The translations under genes were made by a program, and so were the position numbers. The notes beneath the pieces are model-generated. The model made no database searches and was not told the origin of the DNA. It saw only the letters and a list, made by a program, of their open reading frames with translations. A stretch of 64,000 bases of DNA from Pseudomonadota bacterium (GTDB lineage Bacteria > Pseudomonadota > Gammaproteobacteria > Burkholderiales > Gallionellaceae): the NCBI GenBank assembly GCA_021800795.1, contig JAJYYO010000001.1, positions 177,826-241,825 on the forward strand. Direction: 5' to 3'. The number at the start of each line of letters is the position of its first letter. Position 1 is the first letter of the stretch. Below, piece by piece: positions 39,230-49,493 of the stretch.

Positions 39230-39541
39230 GTGGCTCAGTTCGATATTTATCCCAATCCAGGCACAAAACGCGCAGAAATACCCTATCTTGTCGCCGTCCA
39301 GAACGACCATATCACCAGCAAAACCGGTGCGACCGTCGTCATTCCACTGCGTGCCAATGCGCAACCTGTCGATGTGATGGCACCGCTCATTGAGGTGTCC
39401 GGAGCAGGGCGCTTTGTGCTGTCCACCGACGAAATTTTTGTGATAGATGCCTCCCGGCTCAAATCTCCCGTAGCAAAACTGAGTGCAGAGGATCGCGCAA
39501 AAATCAGGCCCGCCATAGACAAAGTCATCGGCGAATACTGA
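39230..39541 (+). CDS. ccdB: Type II toxin CcdB (gyrase poison)
   Basis: 103 residues, GTG start. Matches CcdB throughout: QFDIYPNPG, a middle AxxVVIPL strand and the C-terminal AKIRPAIDKVIGEY helix; the last residues in F-plasmid CcdB (WGI) that contact gyrase are replaced by GEY here. Traps GyrA-DNA complexes in the model system; gyrA is encoded 1.7 kb away, by coincidence or not. Frame intact. Confidence 0.88.
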   Translation: MAQFDIYPNPGTKRAEIPYLVAVQNDHITSKTGATVVIPLRANAQPVDVMAPLIEVSGAGRFVLSTDEIFVIDASRLKSPVAKLSAEDRAKIRPAIDKVIGEY

Positions 39542-39610
39542 TTATCGAGGCCCGTGAGGGTCAGACTCGATTTTCTTGAGCCAGCCATTTTCTGACCTCC
39601 CGTAATAGTC

Positions 39611-39628
39611 ACGGTTTTTTAAAACCGT
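39611..39628. terminator. Possible bidirectional terminator between ccdB and gph
   Basis: Palindrome ACGGTTTT-TT-AAAACCGT in the convergent gap. There is no long T-run on either side, so efficiency is doubtful. Confidence 0.35.
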
Positions 39629-39637
39629 AATTGCTGT

Positions 39638-40393
39638 TTATGTTCGCGCAATCAGGTGGAGAAGTTCCATCGGGTGATCGATTATCGCGTGTGCGTCCCA
39701 TTCGTTGAGTTTTGCATCTGCACTGATGTAGCCGTAACGGGCGATCACGCCGCGCATCAGTGCCGCGTTGGCCGCCTGCATGTCGCGCAGATCGTCGCCC
39801 AGATACAGGCAGTGTTCAGTTGCTACGCCGATGAGTTCGCAGGCTTTTTTCATCGGTTCAGGATGCGGTTTGGCGTTTGCGCAGGTGTCGCCGCTGACCA
39901 GGCAGGCCGCGCGATCCGCGTAACCCAGCGCTTGCATCAGGGGGAGGGTATAGATGTGCGGTTTGTTGGTGACAATGCCCCAGGGAATGCCGCGCTGTTC
40001 CAGTTCGTCGATCAACTGATCCATGCCGCTGAACAGTTGTGTCAGCACGCAGATGTTGCTCGCATAATGTTCGAGAAAAATGTCGCGAAGCGCCTCGAAA
40101 TCCGGCGACTCAGGTGTGATATTCATGCCGACCTTGAGCAGCCCTGCCGAGCCGTGCGAGGCCTGCGGGCGCAGCACTTCGAGCGGCAGCGGCGGCAGGT
40201 TACGCGAGGCTCTTGTGTAATTTAAGGCTGCGGCAAGATCGGGCGCGGTGTCGGCGAAGGTGCCGTCAAGGTCGAACAAAACCGCTTTGACCTCAGAAGA
40301 CAGAGGACTGACGACAGAAGACAGAATATTGTTTGCCGCTGCGCGGCACGACATATCAGGAGCGCAGCCAAGCTGCGACAAAACTTCTGTCAT
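39638..40393 (-). CDS. gph: Phosphoglycolate phosphatase (HAD family)
   Basis: HAD motifs: AVLFDLDGTFADTAPDLA (motif 1), the TNKP block (motif 2) and YLGDDLRDMQAA (motif 4). Removes phosphate from 2-phosphoglycolate. The start is unclear: conserved sequence begins at VKAVLFDLDG, but no ATG lies close to it; the frame is open back to a TTG at 40429 inside ubiG. The ATG at 40393 after an AGAGG is taken here, giving 251 residues. The extra ~32 N-terminal residues are encoded by a GACAGA-type simple tract. Probably coupled to ubiG, whose end it overlaps or adjoins. Confidence 0.88.
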   Translation of the reverse strand: MTEVLSQLGCAPDMSCRAAANNILSSVVSPLSSEVKAVLFDLDGTFADTAPDLAAALNYTRASRNLPPLPLEVLRPQASHGSAGLLKVGMNITPESPDFEALRDIFLEHYASNICVLTQLFSGMDQLIDELEQRGIPWGIVTNKPHIYTLPLMQALGYADRAACLVSGDTCANAKPHPEPMKKACELIGVATEHCLYLGDDLRDMQAANAALMRGVIARYGYISADAKLNEWDAHAIIDHPMELLHLIART

Positions 40394-40417
40394 CTGTATT
40401 CTATCCTCTGTCATCTG
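40290..40417. repeat. Simple-sequence tract (CTCTGTC/TCTGTCATC type) at the ubiG-gph junction
   Basis: Two blocks of imperfect 7-11-nt repeats (GACAGAGGACTGACGACAGA at 40300-40319 region, and ATCTGT ... CCTCTGTCATCTG at 40391-40417) flank about 50 bp of ordinary sequence. The blocks encode the C-terminal residues of UbiG and the N-terminal extension of Gph. Confidence 0.6.
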
Positions 40418-41105
40418 AACGGCAGGCAACCATATAATTCACGCTGGTATCCTTGCCCAGTGAATAAATTCTGGATATCGGGTTGTAGCTCATGCCGGTC
40501 AGATCGGCAACCGTCAATCCCGCATTGCGGCAGGATTGCGCAACTTCGGAAGGTTTCAGGAATTTGGCGTAGTCATGGGTGCCGCGCGGCAGCATTTTCA
40601 AAATGTATTCCGCGCCGATCACGGCAAACAGATAGGACTTCGGATTGCGGTTCAGTGTCGAAAAAAATACCCAGCCGTCCGGTTTGACCAGTTTTGCGCA
40701 GGCTGTAATCACGCTGTCAGGGTCCGGCACGTGTTCGAGCATTTCCATGCAGGTGACGATGTCGAAGGAATCCGGGCATTCTGCTGCCATGTCTTCAACG
40801 GCGATCTTGCGATAGTCGACTTGTCTGCCGCTCTCCAGCAGGTGCAGTTTGGCAACTTGCAGCGCCTTGTCGGACAGGTCGATGCCGGTGACGACAGCCC
40901 CCATTCCTGCCATGCTCTCCGACAGAATGCCGCCGCCGCAGCCGATATCCAGCACGGTCTTTCCGGCAAGTCCGGCCTGCCTGTCGATATAGTTCAGGCG
41001 CAGCGGGTTGATCTCGTGCAGCGGCTTGAATTCGCTGTTCGGGTCCCACCATTTGTGGGCCAGTTGGGAGAATTTTTCGATTTCGACGGGATCTGCGTTG
41101 CTCAT
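40401..41105 (-). CDS. ubiG: Ubiquinone biosynthesis O-methyltransferase
   Basis: 234 residues from the ATG at 41105, which gives the family start but has no ribosome site. An in-frame TTG at 41165 has AGGAG 3 nt before it and would add 20 residues, so that start is also possible. SAM-binding motif [13 protein letters not shown], then the UbiG signature EMLEHVPDP. Performs both O-methylations of the ubiquinone ring. Quinone is the acceptor expected for the Isp-type hydrogenase nearby. The extreme C-terminus (RSDDRG) runs into a simple-sequence tract. Confidence 0.93.
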   Translation of the reverse strand: MSNADPVEIEKFSQLAHKWWDPNSEFKPLHEINPLRLNYIDRQAGLAGKTVLDIGCGGGILSESMAGMGAVVTGIDLSDKALQVAKLHLLESGRQVDYRKIAVEDMAAECPDSFDIVTCMEMLEHVPDPDSVITACAKLVKPDGWVFFSTLNRNPKSYLFAVIGAEYILKMLPRGTHDYAKFLKPSEVAQSCRNAGLTVADLTGMSYNPISRIYSLGKDTSVNYMVACRSDDRG

Positions 41106-41265
41106 GGCGGGTGCGTGATTGGGTTGCTGGAGTGTGACTGTAGCAAAACTTGCGGGAAGAACCAAGTTCTCCTGTTGCTTGCCGTTGGGGCGTCTGTAAT
41201 GGCTGGATGGATAATGACTGTCTGTGGTAAACTCGCTAGCTGTTTTTTGGGCTAAATACTACACA

Positions 41266-43866
41266 ATGGAACAATTCGCTAAAGAAACCCTGCCGGTCAG
41301 CCTGGAAGAAGAAATGCGCAAGTCCTACCTGGACTACGCGATGAGCGTGATCGTCGGGCGCGCACTGCCGGATGTGCGCGACGGCTTGAAGCCTGTACAT
41401 CGACGCGTGCTGTTTGCCATGCACGAGCTGTCGAACGACTGGAATAAAGCTTACAAGAAATCGGCGCGTATCGTCGGTGACGTGATCGGTAAATACCATC
41501 CGCATGGCGATACCGCCGTGTATGACACCATCGTGCGCATGGCACAGCCGTTTTCGCTGCGCTACATGCTGGTGGACGGGCAGGGTAACTTCGGTTCGGT
41601 GGACGGCGATAATGCGGCGGCGATGCGTTACACCGAAATCCGCATGGCGAGGATCGCGCATGAATTGCTGGCTGATCTTGACAAGGAAACGGTGGATTTC
41701 GGGCCGAACTACGACGGTTCAGAACATGAACCGCTGGTGTTTCCGGCGCGTTTCCCGAATCTGCTGGTGAACGGTTCTTCCGGCATCGCGGTGGGCATGG
41801 CGACCAATATTCCGCCGCACAACATGACCGAAGTGATCGATGCGTGTCTCGCGCTGCTGCAAAATCCCGAGATGGATATCGAGGAGCTGATCGAATATGT
41901 GCCTGCGCCCGATTTTCCGACCGCCGGTTTTATCTACGGTCTGGCGGGCGTGAAGGAAGGCTATCGCACCGGGCGCGGTCGCGTGATCATGCGCGCGCGC
42001 TGCCACTTCGAGGATATCGGTAAGGGGGAGCGTCAGGCGATCATCATCGACGAGCTGCCCTATCAGGTGAACAAGGCGAATCTGTTGATGAAAATCGGCG
42101 AGATGGTGCGCGAGAAACGCCTGGAAGGAATTTCCGAAATCCGCGACGAGTCGGACAAGTCGGGGATGCGTGCGGTGATTGAACTCAAGCGCGGCGAGAA
42201 TGCCGAAGTGCTGCTCAACAAGCTGTACAAAGACACGCAGATGCAGGACAGTTTTGGCATCAACATGGTCGCCATCGTGGATGGGCAGCCCAGGTTGCTG
42301 AATCTGAAGCAGGTGATGGATGCGTTCCTGCGCCATCGCCGCGAAGTGGTCACGCGTCGCACCATTTTTGAACTGCGCAAGGCGCGCGAACGCGGTCATG
42401 TGCTGGAAGGTCTGGCGGTTGCCCTGTCCAACGTGGACGAAATCATCGCGCTGATCAAGGCAGCCCCGGCACCGTCAGATGCCAAGCGCGAGCTGATGGC
42501 GCGCGGCTGGAGTTCGACGTTGGTTGAAGATATGCTGAGCCGGGTCAGCGATGCGTCGCGCCCGGACGGGCTGGCGCCGCAATTCGGCCTGACCGAAAAA
42601 GAGGGTGTGCGCAGTTACTATCTGTCCGATGCGCAGGCGCAGGCGATTCTGGAATTGCGTCTGCAACGCCTGACCGGCATGGAGCAGGACAAGATCATCG
42701 GCGAATACCGCGAGGTGATGGACAGGATTACCGATCTGCTCGATATACTGGCTACGCCGGAACGCGTAACGACCATCATCGGCGATGAGCTGGCTGCCGT
42801 GAAGCTGCAGTTCGGCGATAAGCGCCGCAGCGAGATCGTCACGCACACGCATGACATGAGCATGGAGGATCTGATCCCGCCGGAAGACGTGGTGGTAACC
42901 CTGTCGCACGGCGGCTATATGAAGGCGCAGAAGATGGACGAATACCGTGCGCAGAAGCGCGGCGGACGCGGCCGTCAGGCGACCAGGAACAAGGATGACG
43001 ATTTCATCGACAACCTGTTCGTCGCCAACACGCACAATTTTATCCTGTGCTTCTCCAACAAGGGGCGCGTGTACTGGATGAAGGTATACGACGTGCCGCA
43101 GGGAAGTCCGACTGCGCGCGGCAAGCCTATCGTCAATCTGCTGCCGCTGGAAGACGGCGAGAAGATCAATGCGATATTGCCGGTTACCGAGTTCACCGAA
43201 GATAAGTTCGTGTTTTTTGCCACCGCCAACGGTACGGTGAAGAAGACCAGTCTGACCGATTTCTCCCGTCCGATGAAGCGCGGTATTATCGCGATCAATC
43301 TGGATGAAGACGATTATCTGATCGGCGTGGCGATCACCGACGGAAAACACGATGTGATGCTGTTCTCCAATGCCGGCAAGGCGGTGCGTTTCGATGAAGA
43401 CGATGTGCGCGAAACCGGACGTGCATCGCGCGGGGTGCGTGGCATGAAACTGGGGGCGGGTCAGCAGGTGATCTCGTTGCTGGTGGCAGAGAACGAGCAG
43501 CAAAGCGTGCTGACCGCAACCGAAAACGGTTATGGCAAGCGCAGCCCGGTTGCCGAATACACCCGCCACGGGCGCGGCACGCAAGGCATGATCGCGATTC
43601 AGACCTCCGAGCGTAACGGGCGCGTGGTTGCCGCGACGCTGGTGAATCCGGAAGACGAAATCATGCTGATCGGCACCAACGGTGTACTGATCCGCACCCG
43701 CGTCAACGAGATACGCGAGATGGGACGCACCGCCCAAGGGGTTACGCTGATGAATCTGGAAAAGGGCGAAAAGCTGGCGGGTCTGAGCCGTATTGCCGAG
43801 CCGGGCGACGAAGAAGTAGAGGTCGGCGTTGACGCAGAAGCTGATGGAGTCACTGACGCAGAATAA
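41266..43866 (+). CDS. gyrA: DNA gyrase subunit A
   Basis: 866 residues from the ATG at 41266 (the frame is open 14 codons further up). Catalytic Tyr122 in AMRYTEIR, quinolone region [14 protein letters not shown] with Thr at the position of E. coli Ser83 (as in Pseudomonas), GyrA-box QKRGGRGR, six-bladed C-terminal DNA-wrapping domain and an acidic tail. First gene of the superoperon leading to serC, now separated from it by two inserted genes that begin 4 bp after the gyrA stop. Confidence 0.97.
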   Translation: MEQFAKETLPVSLEEEMRKSYLDYAMSVIVGRALPDVRDGLKPVHRRVLFAMHELSNDWNKAYKKSARIVGDVIGKYHPHGDTAVYDTIVRMAQPFSLRYMLVDGQGNFGSVDGDNAAAMRYTEIRMARIAHELLADLDKETVDFGPNYDGSEHEPLVFPARFPNLLVNGSSGIAVGMATNIPPHNMTEVIDACLALLQNPEMDIEELIEYVPAPDFPTAGFIYGLAGVKEGYRTGRGRVIMRARCHFEDIGKGERQAIIIDELPYQVNKANLLMKIGEMVREKRLEGISEIRDESDKSGMRAVIELKRGENAEVLLNKLYKDTQMQDSFGINMVAIVDGQPRLLNLKQVMDAFLRHRREVVTRRTIFELRKARERGHVLEGLAVALSNVDEIIALIKAAPAPSDAKRELMARGWSSTLVEDMLSRVSDASRPDGLAPQFGLTEKEGVRSYYLSDAQAQAILELRLQRLTGMEQDKIIGEYREVMDRITDLLDILATPERVTTIIGDELAAVKLQFGDKRRSEIVTHTHDMSMEDLIPPEDVVVTLSHGGYMKAQKMDEYRAQKRGGRGRQATRNKDDDFIDNLFVANTHNFILCFSNKGRVYWMKVYDVPQGSPTARGKPIVNLLPLEDGEKINAILPVTEFTEDKFVFFATANGTVKKTSLTDFSRPMKRGIIAINLDEDDYLIGVAITDGKHDVMLFSNAGKAVRFDEDDVRETGRASRGVRGMKLGAGQQVISLLVAENEQQSVLTATENGYGKRSPVAEYTRHGRGTQGMIAIQTSERNGRVVAATLVNPEDEIMLIGTNGVLIRTRVNEIREMGRTAQGVTLMNLEKGEKLAGLSRIAEPGDEEVEVGVDAEADGVTDAE

Positions 43867-43870
43867 TGCC

Positions 43871-45058
43871 ATGTTAATCGATGAAACACAATTGTTGGCT
43901 TTGCTGACGGATATCGAGTCGGATCGTGTGGAACGCACGATTTCAACTTCAGATACCGATAAGTTTGCGCAAGCGATTTGTGCTTTTTCGAATGATTTAC
44001 CGAGCCATCGTCAATGCGGATATTTATTGATTGGTGTGAACGACGATGGAAGTTTGTCCGGCCTGCAAGTGACGGATGCTTTATTATTGAAGCTGGGTGC
44101 GATTCGTTCTGATGGGAATGTATTGCCTTCTCCTGCAATGAGCGTACAGAAGTTCAGTTTAACGGGTGGTGATGTTGTGGTGGTTGAGGTTTTGCCATCA
44201 GACATGCCCCCTGTGCGTTATAAAGGGCGTGTCTATATTCGGGTAGGGCCTCGTAAAGCGGTTGCAAACGAGCAGGAAGAGCGCGTGCTGAGTGAGCGGC
44301 GTATTTCGTCGGCTCGTTCTTTTGATGCGCGCCCGTGCGTTGAAGCAAAGCTGGAAGATTTGGCTTTGGGCCAATTTGATGCTTACCGTCGTGAGGCGGT
44401 AGATGCTGAAACGATTGCATCCAATCATCGGGACATTGAGCAGCAGCTTGCCTCTCTGAGGATGTACGATTTCGAACGGGCTTGCCCTACCTTTGCAGGA
44501 ATTTTGTTGTTTGGAAAAAATCCGAGGTTTTTCTTGCCCGGGGCTTATATTCAATATCTTAAATTGCCCGGCACAGATTTGACCGACATGCCTGAAGATC
44601 AAGCGGAAGTATCGGGTGACTTGAGTTCGGTACTGCGTGAGCTGGAGTTAAGGATTAAGTCGCTTGTTCAAACTTCCATGCGCCAGATAAACACATTGGA
44701 GGAGCGGTTGTCTTCAGACTATCCGGAATGGGCGTTGCGTGAATTTTTGATGAATGCAATCATGCACCGTAATTATGAAAGCAACACACCGGTTCGCTTT
44801 TATGTGTTCAGCGATCATATCGAAATTCAAAGTCCTGGCGGACTATATGGAGAGGCAACGACCAGCAATTTTCCGACACGGAATAGTTATCGCAATCCAG
44901 TGATTGCAGAAGCGATGAAGTCCCTCGGATTTGTTAATCGTTTTGGCTATGGCGTACAACGGGCACAGGCATTACTTAAGGAAAATGGCAATGTGCCTGC
45001 TGAATTTGAGTTTGATGATCGTGCAGTGTTAGTCAAAATTTACAGGAGAGGTACATGA
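43871..45058 (+). CDS. AlbA_2-domain protein with C-terminal ATP-binding (HATPase_c_4) domain
   Basis: 395 residues from the ATG at 43871. N-terminal AlbA_2 (Schlafen-related nucleic-acid-binding) domain at about 5-130, with ERTISTSDTDKFAQAICAFSND and the YLLIGVNDDG core; a middle region; and a C-terminal domain with YPEWALREFLMNAIMHRNYE, IEIQSPGG and RNPVIAEAMKSLGFVNRFGYG, the signature of the putative ATPase half of this family. Lower G+C than the flanking operon. It overlaps the ParA-like gene by ATGA, so the two act together. Related proteins appear in mobile and defence islands; a specific function is not established. Confidence 0.82.
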   Translation: MLIDETQLLALLTDIESDRVERTISTSDTDKFAQAICAFSNDLPSHRQCGYLLIGVNDDGSLSGLQVTDALLLKLGAIRSDGNVLPSPAMSVQKFSLTGGDVVVVEVLPSDMPPVRYKGRVYIRVGPRKAVANEQEERVLSERRISSARSFDARPCVEAKLEDLALGQFDAYRREAVDAETIASNHRDIEQQLASLRMYDFERACPTFAGILLFGKNPRFFLPGAYIQYLKLPGTDLTDMPEDQAEVSGDLSSVLRELELRIKSLVQTSMRQINTLEERLSSDYPEWALREFLMNAIMHRNYESNTPVRFYVFSDHIEIQSPGGLYGEATTSNFPTRNSYRNPVIAEAMKSLGFVNRFGYGVQRAQALLKENGNVPAEFEFDDRAVLVKIYRRGT

Positions 45059-46053
45059 AATCTATTGCCTTCTTCAATAATAAAGGGGGAGTGGGTAAAA
45101 CATCTTTGGTGTATCACCTGGCATGGATGTTTGCTGATAAAGGGATTAAAACGCTTGCAGTTGATCTCGATCCTCAAGCAAACTTAACTTCCATGTTTTT
45201 AGGCGAAGATCGCTTGGAACAATTGTGGCCAGATGATGGGCATCCCAATACGATTCACGGTGCTATTAATCCTATATTGCGGGGTGTTGGTGATATTGCC
45301 AAGCCACATGTTGAGAGGATTACAAACAATATTGGTTTGGTTGCTGGTGATCTGGGATTGTCTAAATTTGAAGACTCTCTTTCTGAAAACTGGCCTAAGT
45401 GTTTAGATGGAAAACCAGATGCGTTTCGTGTCATTACAGCGTTTTATCGGATTATCTTGGCGTCGGCAGAAGACGCGGCTTTAGTATTGATTGATGTAGG
45501 TCCAAATTTGGGTGCGATAAATCGGTCAGCTTTGATTTCTGCTGAACAGGTTGTGATTCCTTTGGCACCAGACTTGTTTTCGTTGCAGGGTTTGAAGAAC
45601 TTAGGCCCATCTTTAAGAGAATGGCGTGCTGGTTGGAAAAAAAGGTTAGCTGAATTGCCAAAAAATGAAAATATTGGCGTACCTTCAGGTGAAATGCAGC
45701 CATCTGGTTACGTGGTAATGCAACACGGGATTCGCGATAGTCGGCCTGTTAAGGCGTACCAACGTTGGTTGGATAAAATGCCTACAGTTTACAGGCAGTC
45801 AGTGTTGGGTGAATTAATTACAACCAGTGTTCCTTCGCCTTTAGATGATCCGTATAACCTGGCCTTGTTGAAGCACTATCGGAGTCTAATGCCGATGGCA
45901 ATGGAGGCCAATAAGCCAATGTTTTTTCTTAAGTCCGCAGACGGGGCAATAGGATCGCATCAGGCAGCTGTTTCTAGTTGTTATGGAGATTTTGAGAAGC
46001 TTGCGGCGAAAATCGCCGCTAACGCAGGTATTGCATTTCCGAATAATAAATAA
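45055..46053 (+). CDS. ParA/MinD-type P-loop ATPase (AAA_31)
   Basis: 332 residues. Deviant Walker A KGGVGKTS at about 10-17 with the signature lysine, the switch region VDLDPQANLTSMFLG, and Walker B VLIDVGPNLGAINR. No parB-like gene or centromere-type repeat is visible, so plasmid partition is unlikely. Clearly more A+T-rich than its neighbours. Coupled by 4-bp overlap to the AlbA_2 gene and ending 15 bp before serC. The pair is thus a self-contained cassette inside an essential operon. Confidence 0.85.
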   Translation: MKSIAFFNNKGGVGKTSLVYHLAWMFADKGIKTLAVDLDPQANLTSMFLGEDRLEQLWPDDGHPNTIHGAINPILRGVGDIAKPHVERITNNIGLVAGDLGLSKFEDSLSENWPKCLDGKPDAFRVITAFYRIILASAEDAALVLIDVGPNLGAINRSALISAEQVVIPLAPDLFSLQGLKNLGPSLREWRAGWKKRLAELPKNENIGVPSGEMQPSGYVVMQHGIRDSRPVKAYQRWLDKMPTVYRQSVLGELITTSVPSPLDDPYNLALLKHYRSLMPMAMEANKPMFFLKSADGAIGSHQAAVSSCYGDFEKLAAKIAANAGIAFPNNK

Positions 46054-46068
46054 GGGGAAGGTGTTGAA

Positions 46069-47151
46069 ATGACCATCTACAACTTTAGCGCAGGCCCGGC
46101 GGTGTTGCCGAAAGAAGTGTTGCAGCAGGCGCAGGCGGAACTCATCGACTGGCAGGGCAGCGGCATGTCGGTGATGGAAATGTCGCATCGCGGTAAAGAA
46201 TTCATGGGCATCGCTGCGCAGGCTGAAGCCGATCTGCGCGAGCTGATGGGGATTCCGGCCAATTACAAGGTGCTTTTTTTGCAGGGCGGCGCCAGCATGC
46301 AGTTCGCGATGATTCCGATGAATCTGCTGCGCGGCAAGACTACTGCCGATTACCTGAATACCGGTGAGTGGTCCAAGAAAGCGATATCCGAGGCGAAAAA
46401 ATATGGTGCGGTGAACGTGGTAGCGAGCAGCGCCGACGGGAATTTTTCCTACGTGCCTGATTTTTCCACATGGCAGTGCGACAAGGACGCGGCTTATCTG
46501 CACATCACGCCGAATGAAACCATAGGCGGCGTGGAGTTTGACTGGTTGCCCGAAACGGGCAGCGTACCGCTGGTGGCGGATATGTCCTCGACCATTTTGT
46601 CGCGTCCGGTCGACGTGTCGAAATACGGTCTGATTTATGCGGGTGCGCAGAAGAACATCGGCCCGGCCGGTTTGACCATCGTGATCGTCAGGGAAGACCT
46701 GATCGGGCAGGTGGTCGCCGGTACGCCGACCATGCTCGATTACAAGACGCATGCCGACAACGATTCGATGTACAACACGCCGCCGACCTATGGCATCTAT
46801 ATCGCAGGACTGGTGTTCCAGATGCTCAAGCGCAACGGCGGCATCAAAGCGATGGAAAAAACCAATATCGCCAAGGCCGGGCTGCTGTACAAAGCGATCG
46901 ACAACAGCGGCGGTTTCTATCACTGTCCGGTGGCAAAGTCCAACCGTTCGCGCATGAACGTGCCGTTTACGTTGAAGGATGCTCAGCTGGATGGCGCTTT
47001 CATCAAGCAGGCCGATGCGCGGGGTTTGCTGCAACTCAAAGGGCACCGTTCGGTAGGCGGCATGCGCGCGTCGATCTATAACGCCATGCCTTTGGCAGGC
47101 GTCGAGGCGCTGGTGGCATTCATGGACGAATTCGCCAGGGCGAACGCTTAA
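46069..47151 (+). CDS. serC: Phosphoserine aminotransferase
   Basis: 360 residues. Opens [15 protein letters not shown] and carries the PLP lysine in [14 protein letters not shown]. Acts in serine and pyridoxine synthesis. Followed 4 bp later by a phosphoglycerate dehydrogenase gene; in the usual order it directly follows gyrA. Confidence 0.97.
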   Translation: MTIYNFSAGPAVLPKEVLQQAQAELIDWQGSGMSVMEMSHRGKEFMGIAAQAEADLRELMGIPANYKVLFLQGGASMQFAMIPMNLLRGKTTADYLNTGEWSKKAISEAKKYGAVNVVASSADGNFSYVPDFSTWQCDKDAAYLHITPNETIGGVEFDWLPETGSVPLVADMSSTILSRPVDVSKYGLIYAGAQKNIGPAGLTIVIVREDLIGQVVAGTPTMLDYKTHADNDSMYNTPPTYGIYIAGLVFQMLKRNGGIKAMEKTNIAKAGLLYKAIDNSGGFYHCPVAKSNRSRMNVPFTLKDAQLDGAFIKQADARGLLQLKGHRSVGGMRASIYNAMPLAGVEALVAFMDEFARANA

Positions 47152-47155
47152 AGTC

Positions 47156-48346
47156 ATGGTTAACCCATACCGCATCCTCACGCTGAACAAGATATCAAGT
47201 CAGGGTCTTAAACGCTTTCCGGCGAAAAGCTATCTGGTGTCGGCAGAGATGACCGAGCCTGACGCGATACTGGTGCGCTCGCAGGTCATGCACGACATGG
47301 AGATTCCCGCCAGCGTGAAAGCCATTGCGCGCGCCGGAGCCGGAACCAACAACGTGCCGGTCGCGAAGATGTCGGCGCGCGGCATTCCCGTGTTCAATGC
47401 GGCAGGTGCGAATGCGAATGCGGTCAAGGAGCTGGTGGTGGCCGGCATGCTGCTCTCGGCGCGCAACATCGTGCCTGCGTTGCAGTTCGTCGCAGGACTG
47501 TCGGGCGACGATGCGGCGCTGCACAAGCAGGTCGAGGAGGGCAAGAAGCAGTTTGCCGGCATCGAGTTGAGCGGGCGTACCCTGGGTATTATAGGGTTGG
47601 GGGCGATCGGTCGACTGGTGGCGGACACCGCGCTGAAGCTGGGCATGCGCGTCTACGGTTTTGATCCTGAAATCACCGTGGAAGGCGCGTGGAGCCTGTC
47701 TTCACAGGTTAAAAAGGCGCAAAGCATAGAGGAGTTGTTAAAGCACAGCGATTTTGTCACGCTGCATGTGCCGCTGCTGGACGCGACGCGCCATCTGATT
47801 AACATGCAACGCGTAGCGGTGATGAAGCCGGGAGCGGTGCTGCTGAATTTTTCGCGCGATGCGATCATCGACCGCGATGCGGTGCTGGCCGGACTGACCA
47901 GTCGTCATTTGCGCAGCTATGTGTGCGATTTTCCGGCGCAGCAATTGCAGGGGCAGCCGTGCGTTTTGACGCTGCCGCATCTGGGCGCTTCCACCGAAGA
48001 GGCGGAGGAGAACTGTGCGGTGATGGTGGTGGATCAGGTGCGCGAATATCTGGAACACGGCAACATCACCAATACGGTGAATTTCCCGACCCTTGTGATG
48101 CCGCGTGAATCTGCATATCGCCTGGGCGTAGCCAACGCCAACGTGCCGAACATGCTGGGGCAGATATCCGGCACGCTGGCCCATGCGGGCATCAATATAC
48201 ATACCATGATGAACAAATCGCGCGGCGAGATGGCCTACACGCTGGTGGATACCGACTCGGCCGTTCCCGCTGAATTGATCGCACAAATATCGGCCATACC
48301 CGGCGTGCTGATGGTGCGTAACCTGCCTTTAGCGGAAGTGCAATGA
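47156..48346 (+). CDS. serA: D-3-phosphoglycerate dehydrogenase
   Basis: 396 residues. NAD-binding GIIGLGAIG, catalytic Arg/Glu/His in the expected positions (RAGAGTNNV; HLGASTEEAEENCA) and a C-terminal ACT domain (NMLGQISGTLAHAGINIHTM) for feedback by serine. It supplies the substrate chain for SerC, just upstream. Its stop overlaps pheA by ATGA. Confidence 0.93.
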   Translation: MVNPYRILTLNKISSQGLKRFPAKSYLVSAEMTEPDAILVRSQVMHDMEIPASVKAIARAGAGTNNVPVAKMSARGIPVFNAAGANANAVKELVVAGMLLSARNIVPALQFVAGLSGDDAALHKQVEEGKKQFAGIELSGRTLGIIGLGAIGRLVADTALKLGMRVYGFDPEITVEGAWSLSSQVKKAQSIEELLKHSDFVTLHVPLLDATRHLINMQRVAVMKPGAVLLNFSRDAIIDRDAVLAGLTSRHLRSYVCDFPAQQLQGQPCVLTLPHLGASTEEAEENCAVMVVDQVREYLEHGNITNTVNFPTLVMPRESAYRLGVANANVPNMLGQISGTLAHAGINIHTMMNKSRGEMAYTLVDTDSAVPAELIAQISAIPGVLMVRNLPLAEVQ

Positions 48347-49434
48347 GTGAAAAACTGAAACAGTGTCGTGAACAGATCAATGCGCTGGATGACGAGCTGC
48401 TCAAGTTGCTTAATCAGCGCGCAGCGCTGGCGCAGCAGATCGGCCATCTCAAGGAATGCGAAAAACTTCTGCACGGGCAACCGGACAGCGTGGTGCTGCG
48501 ACCCGAGCGCGAAGCGCAGGTGTTGCGGCGTCTGCAGGCCGCCAATCCGGGCCCGTTGAGCAATGAAGCAATCGTTGCCCTGTTTACCGAGGTGATGTCG
48601 CAGTGTCGTGCGCTGGAAGCGCCGATGACGGTGGCTTATCTGGGACCTGAAGGTACCTTTACCGAAGCGGCTGCACTCAAGCGTTTCGGCAGTGCGGTGG
48701 AGGGGCAGTCCTGCGCAACCATAGACGACGTATTTCGTGCGGTGGAAAACGGCTCTGCGCAATACGGCGTGGTGCCGGTGGAAAATTCCACCGAAGGCGC
48801 TGTGGGTCGCACGCTGGATTTGCTGCTGCAAAGCGGGTTGCAAGTGTGCGGAGAGGTGATGCTGGCGATACATCAGTGTCTGCTTTCCACGCACTGCGAT
48901 GTGAGTCTCATTGAAACTGTCTATTCGCATCCGCAGTCGCTGGGTCAATGCCAGGGATGGTTGAATGTGAATCTGCCGCACGCGGCGCGCATCCCCGTAT
49001 CGAGCAACGCGGAAGCTGCGCGACTGGCGGCAGGGCATCCGGGGAGTGCTGCGATTGCCGGCAGTCAGGCGGCGCTTCATTTCAAATTGCAGCTGTGTGT
49101 GGAAAACATCGAGGACGATGCGAGAAATACCACGCGTTTTCTGGTGCTGGGCAAGCAGCGGGTCGCGCCATCCGGCTGCGACAAGACTTCGCTGGTACTG
49201 TCAGCCGTGAATAGACCCGGTGCGGTGCATGAGCTGCTGAGCTCTCTGGCGAAGCGCGGCGTGAGCCTGACCAAGTTCGAGTCGCGTCCGTCGCGTTCCG
49301 GCTTGTGGGAATATATGTTTTACGTGGATATCGAAGGCCATCAGGACGATGCCGAGGTTGCGGCCGCATTGGCCGAGTTGCGGCAGGCTGCCGCGTTCAT
49401 GAAGATTTTGGGTTCATATCCGGTCGCGGTTTGA
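48343..49434 (+). CDS. pheA: Bifunctional chorismate mutase / prephenate dehydratase
   Basis: 363 residues. AroQ-type mutase at 1-90 (CREQINALDDELLKLLNQRAALA), dehydratase from about 92 (VAYLGPEGTFTEAA; ENSTEGAVG) and an ACT domain with the phenylalanine-binding stretches PGAVHELL and ESRPSR. Converts chorismate to phenylpyruvate. Overlaps serA by 4 bp. Confidence 0.96.
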   Translation: MSEKLKQCREQINALDDELLKLLNQRAALAQQIGHLKECEKLLHGQPDSVVLRPEREAQVLRRLQAANPGPLSNEAIVALFTEVMSQCRALEAPMTVAYLGPEGTFTEAAALKRFGSAVEGQSCATIDDVFRAVENGSAQYGVVPVENSTEGAVGRTLDLLLQSGLQVCGEVMLAIHQCLLSTHCDVSLIETVYSHPQSLGQCQGWLNVNLPHAARIPVSSNAEAARLAAGHPGSAAIAGSQAALHFKLQLCVENIEDDARNTTRFLVLGKQRVAPSGCDKTSLVLSAVNRPGAVHELLSSLAKRGVSLTKFESRPSRSGLWEYMFYVDIEGHQDDAEVAAALAELRQAAAFMKILGSYPVAV

Positions 49435-49493
49435 GCGATTTTCAGGGTAGGGATGGTTTTTGGATTTTTGCATAATTTTTGGTGGTTGTTGAA

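Noticed and set aside
42475..43938. A 487-codon minus-strand open frame
   Set aside because: Shadow of gyrA; rich in His/Arg/Gln and without family features.
45055..46053. Reading the ParA-like gene as a plasmid partition gene
   Set aside because: No ParB homologue or parS-like iterons are nearby, and it is translationally coupled to an AlbA_2 protein inside a chromosomal operon.
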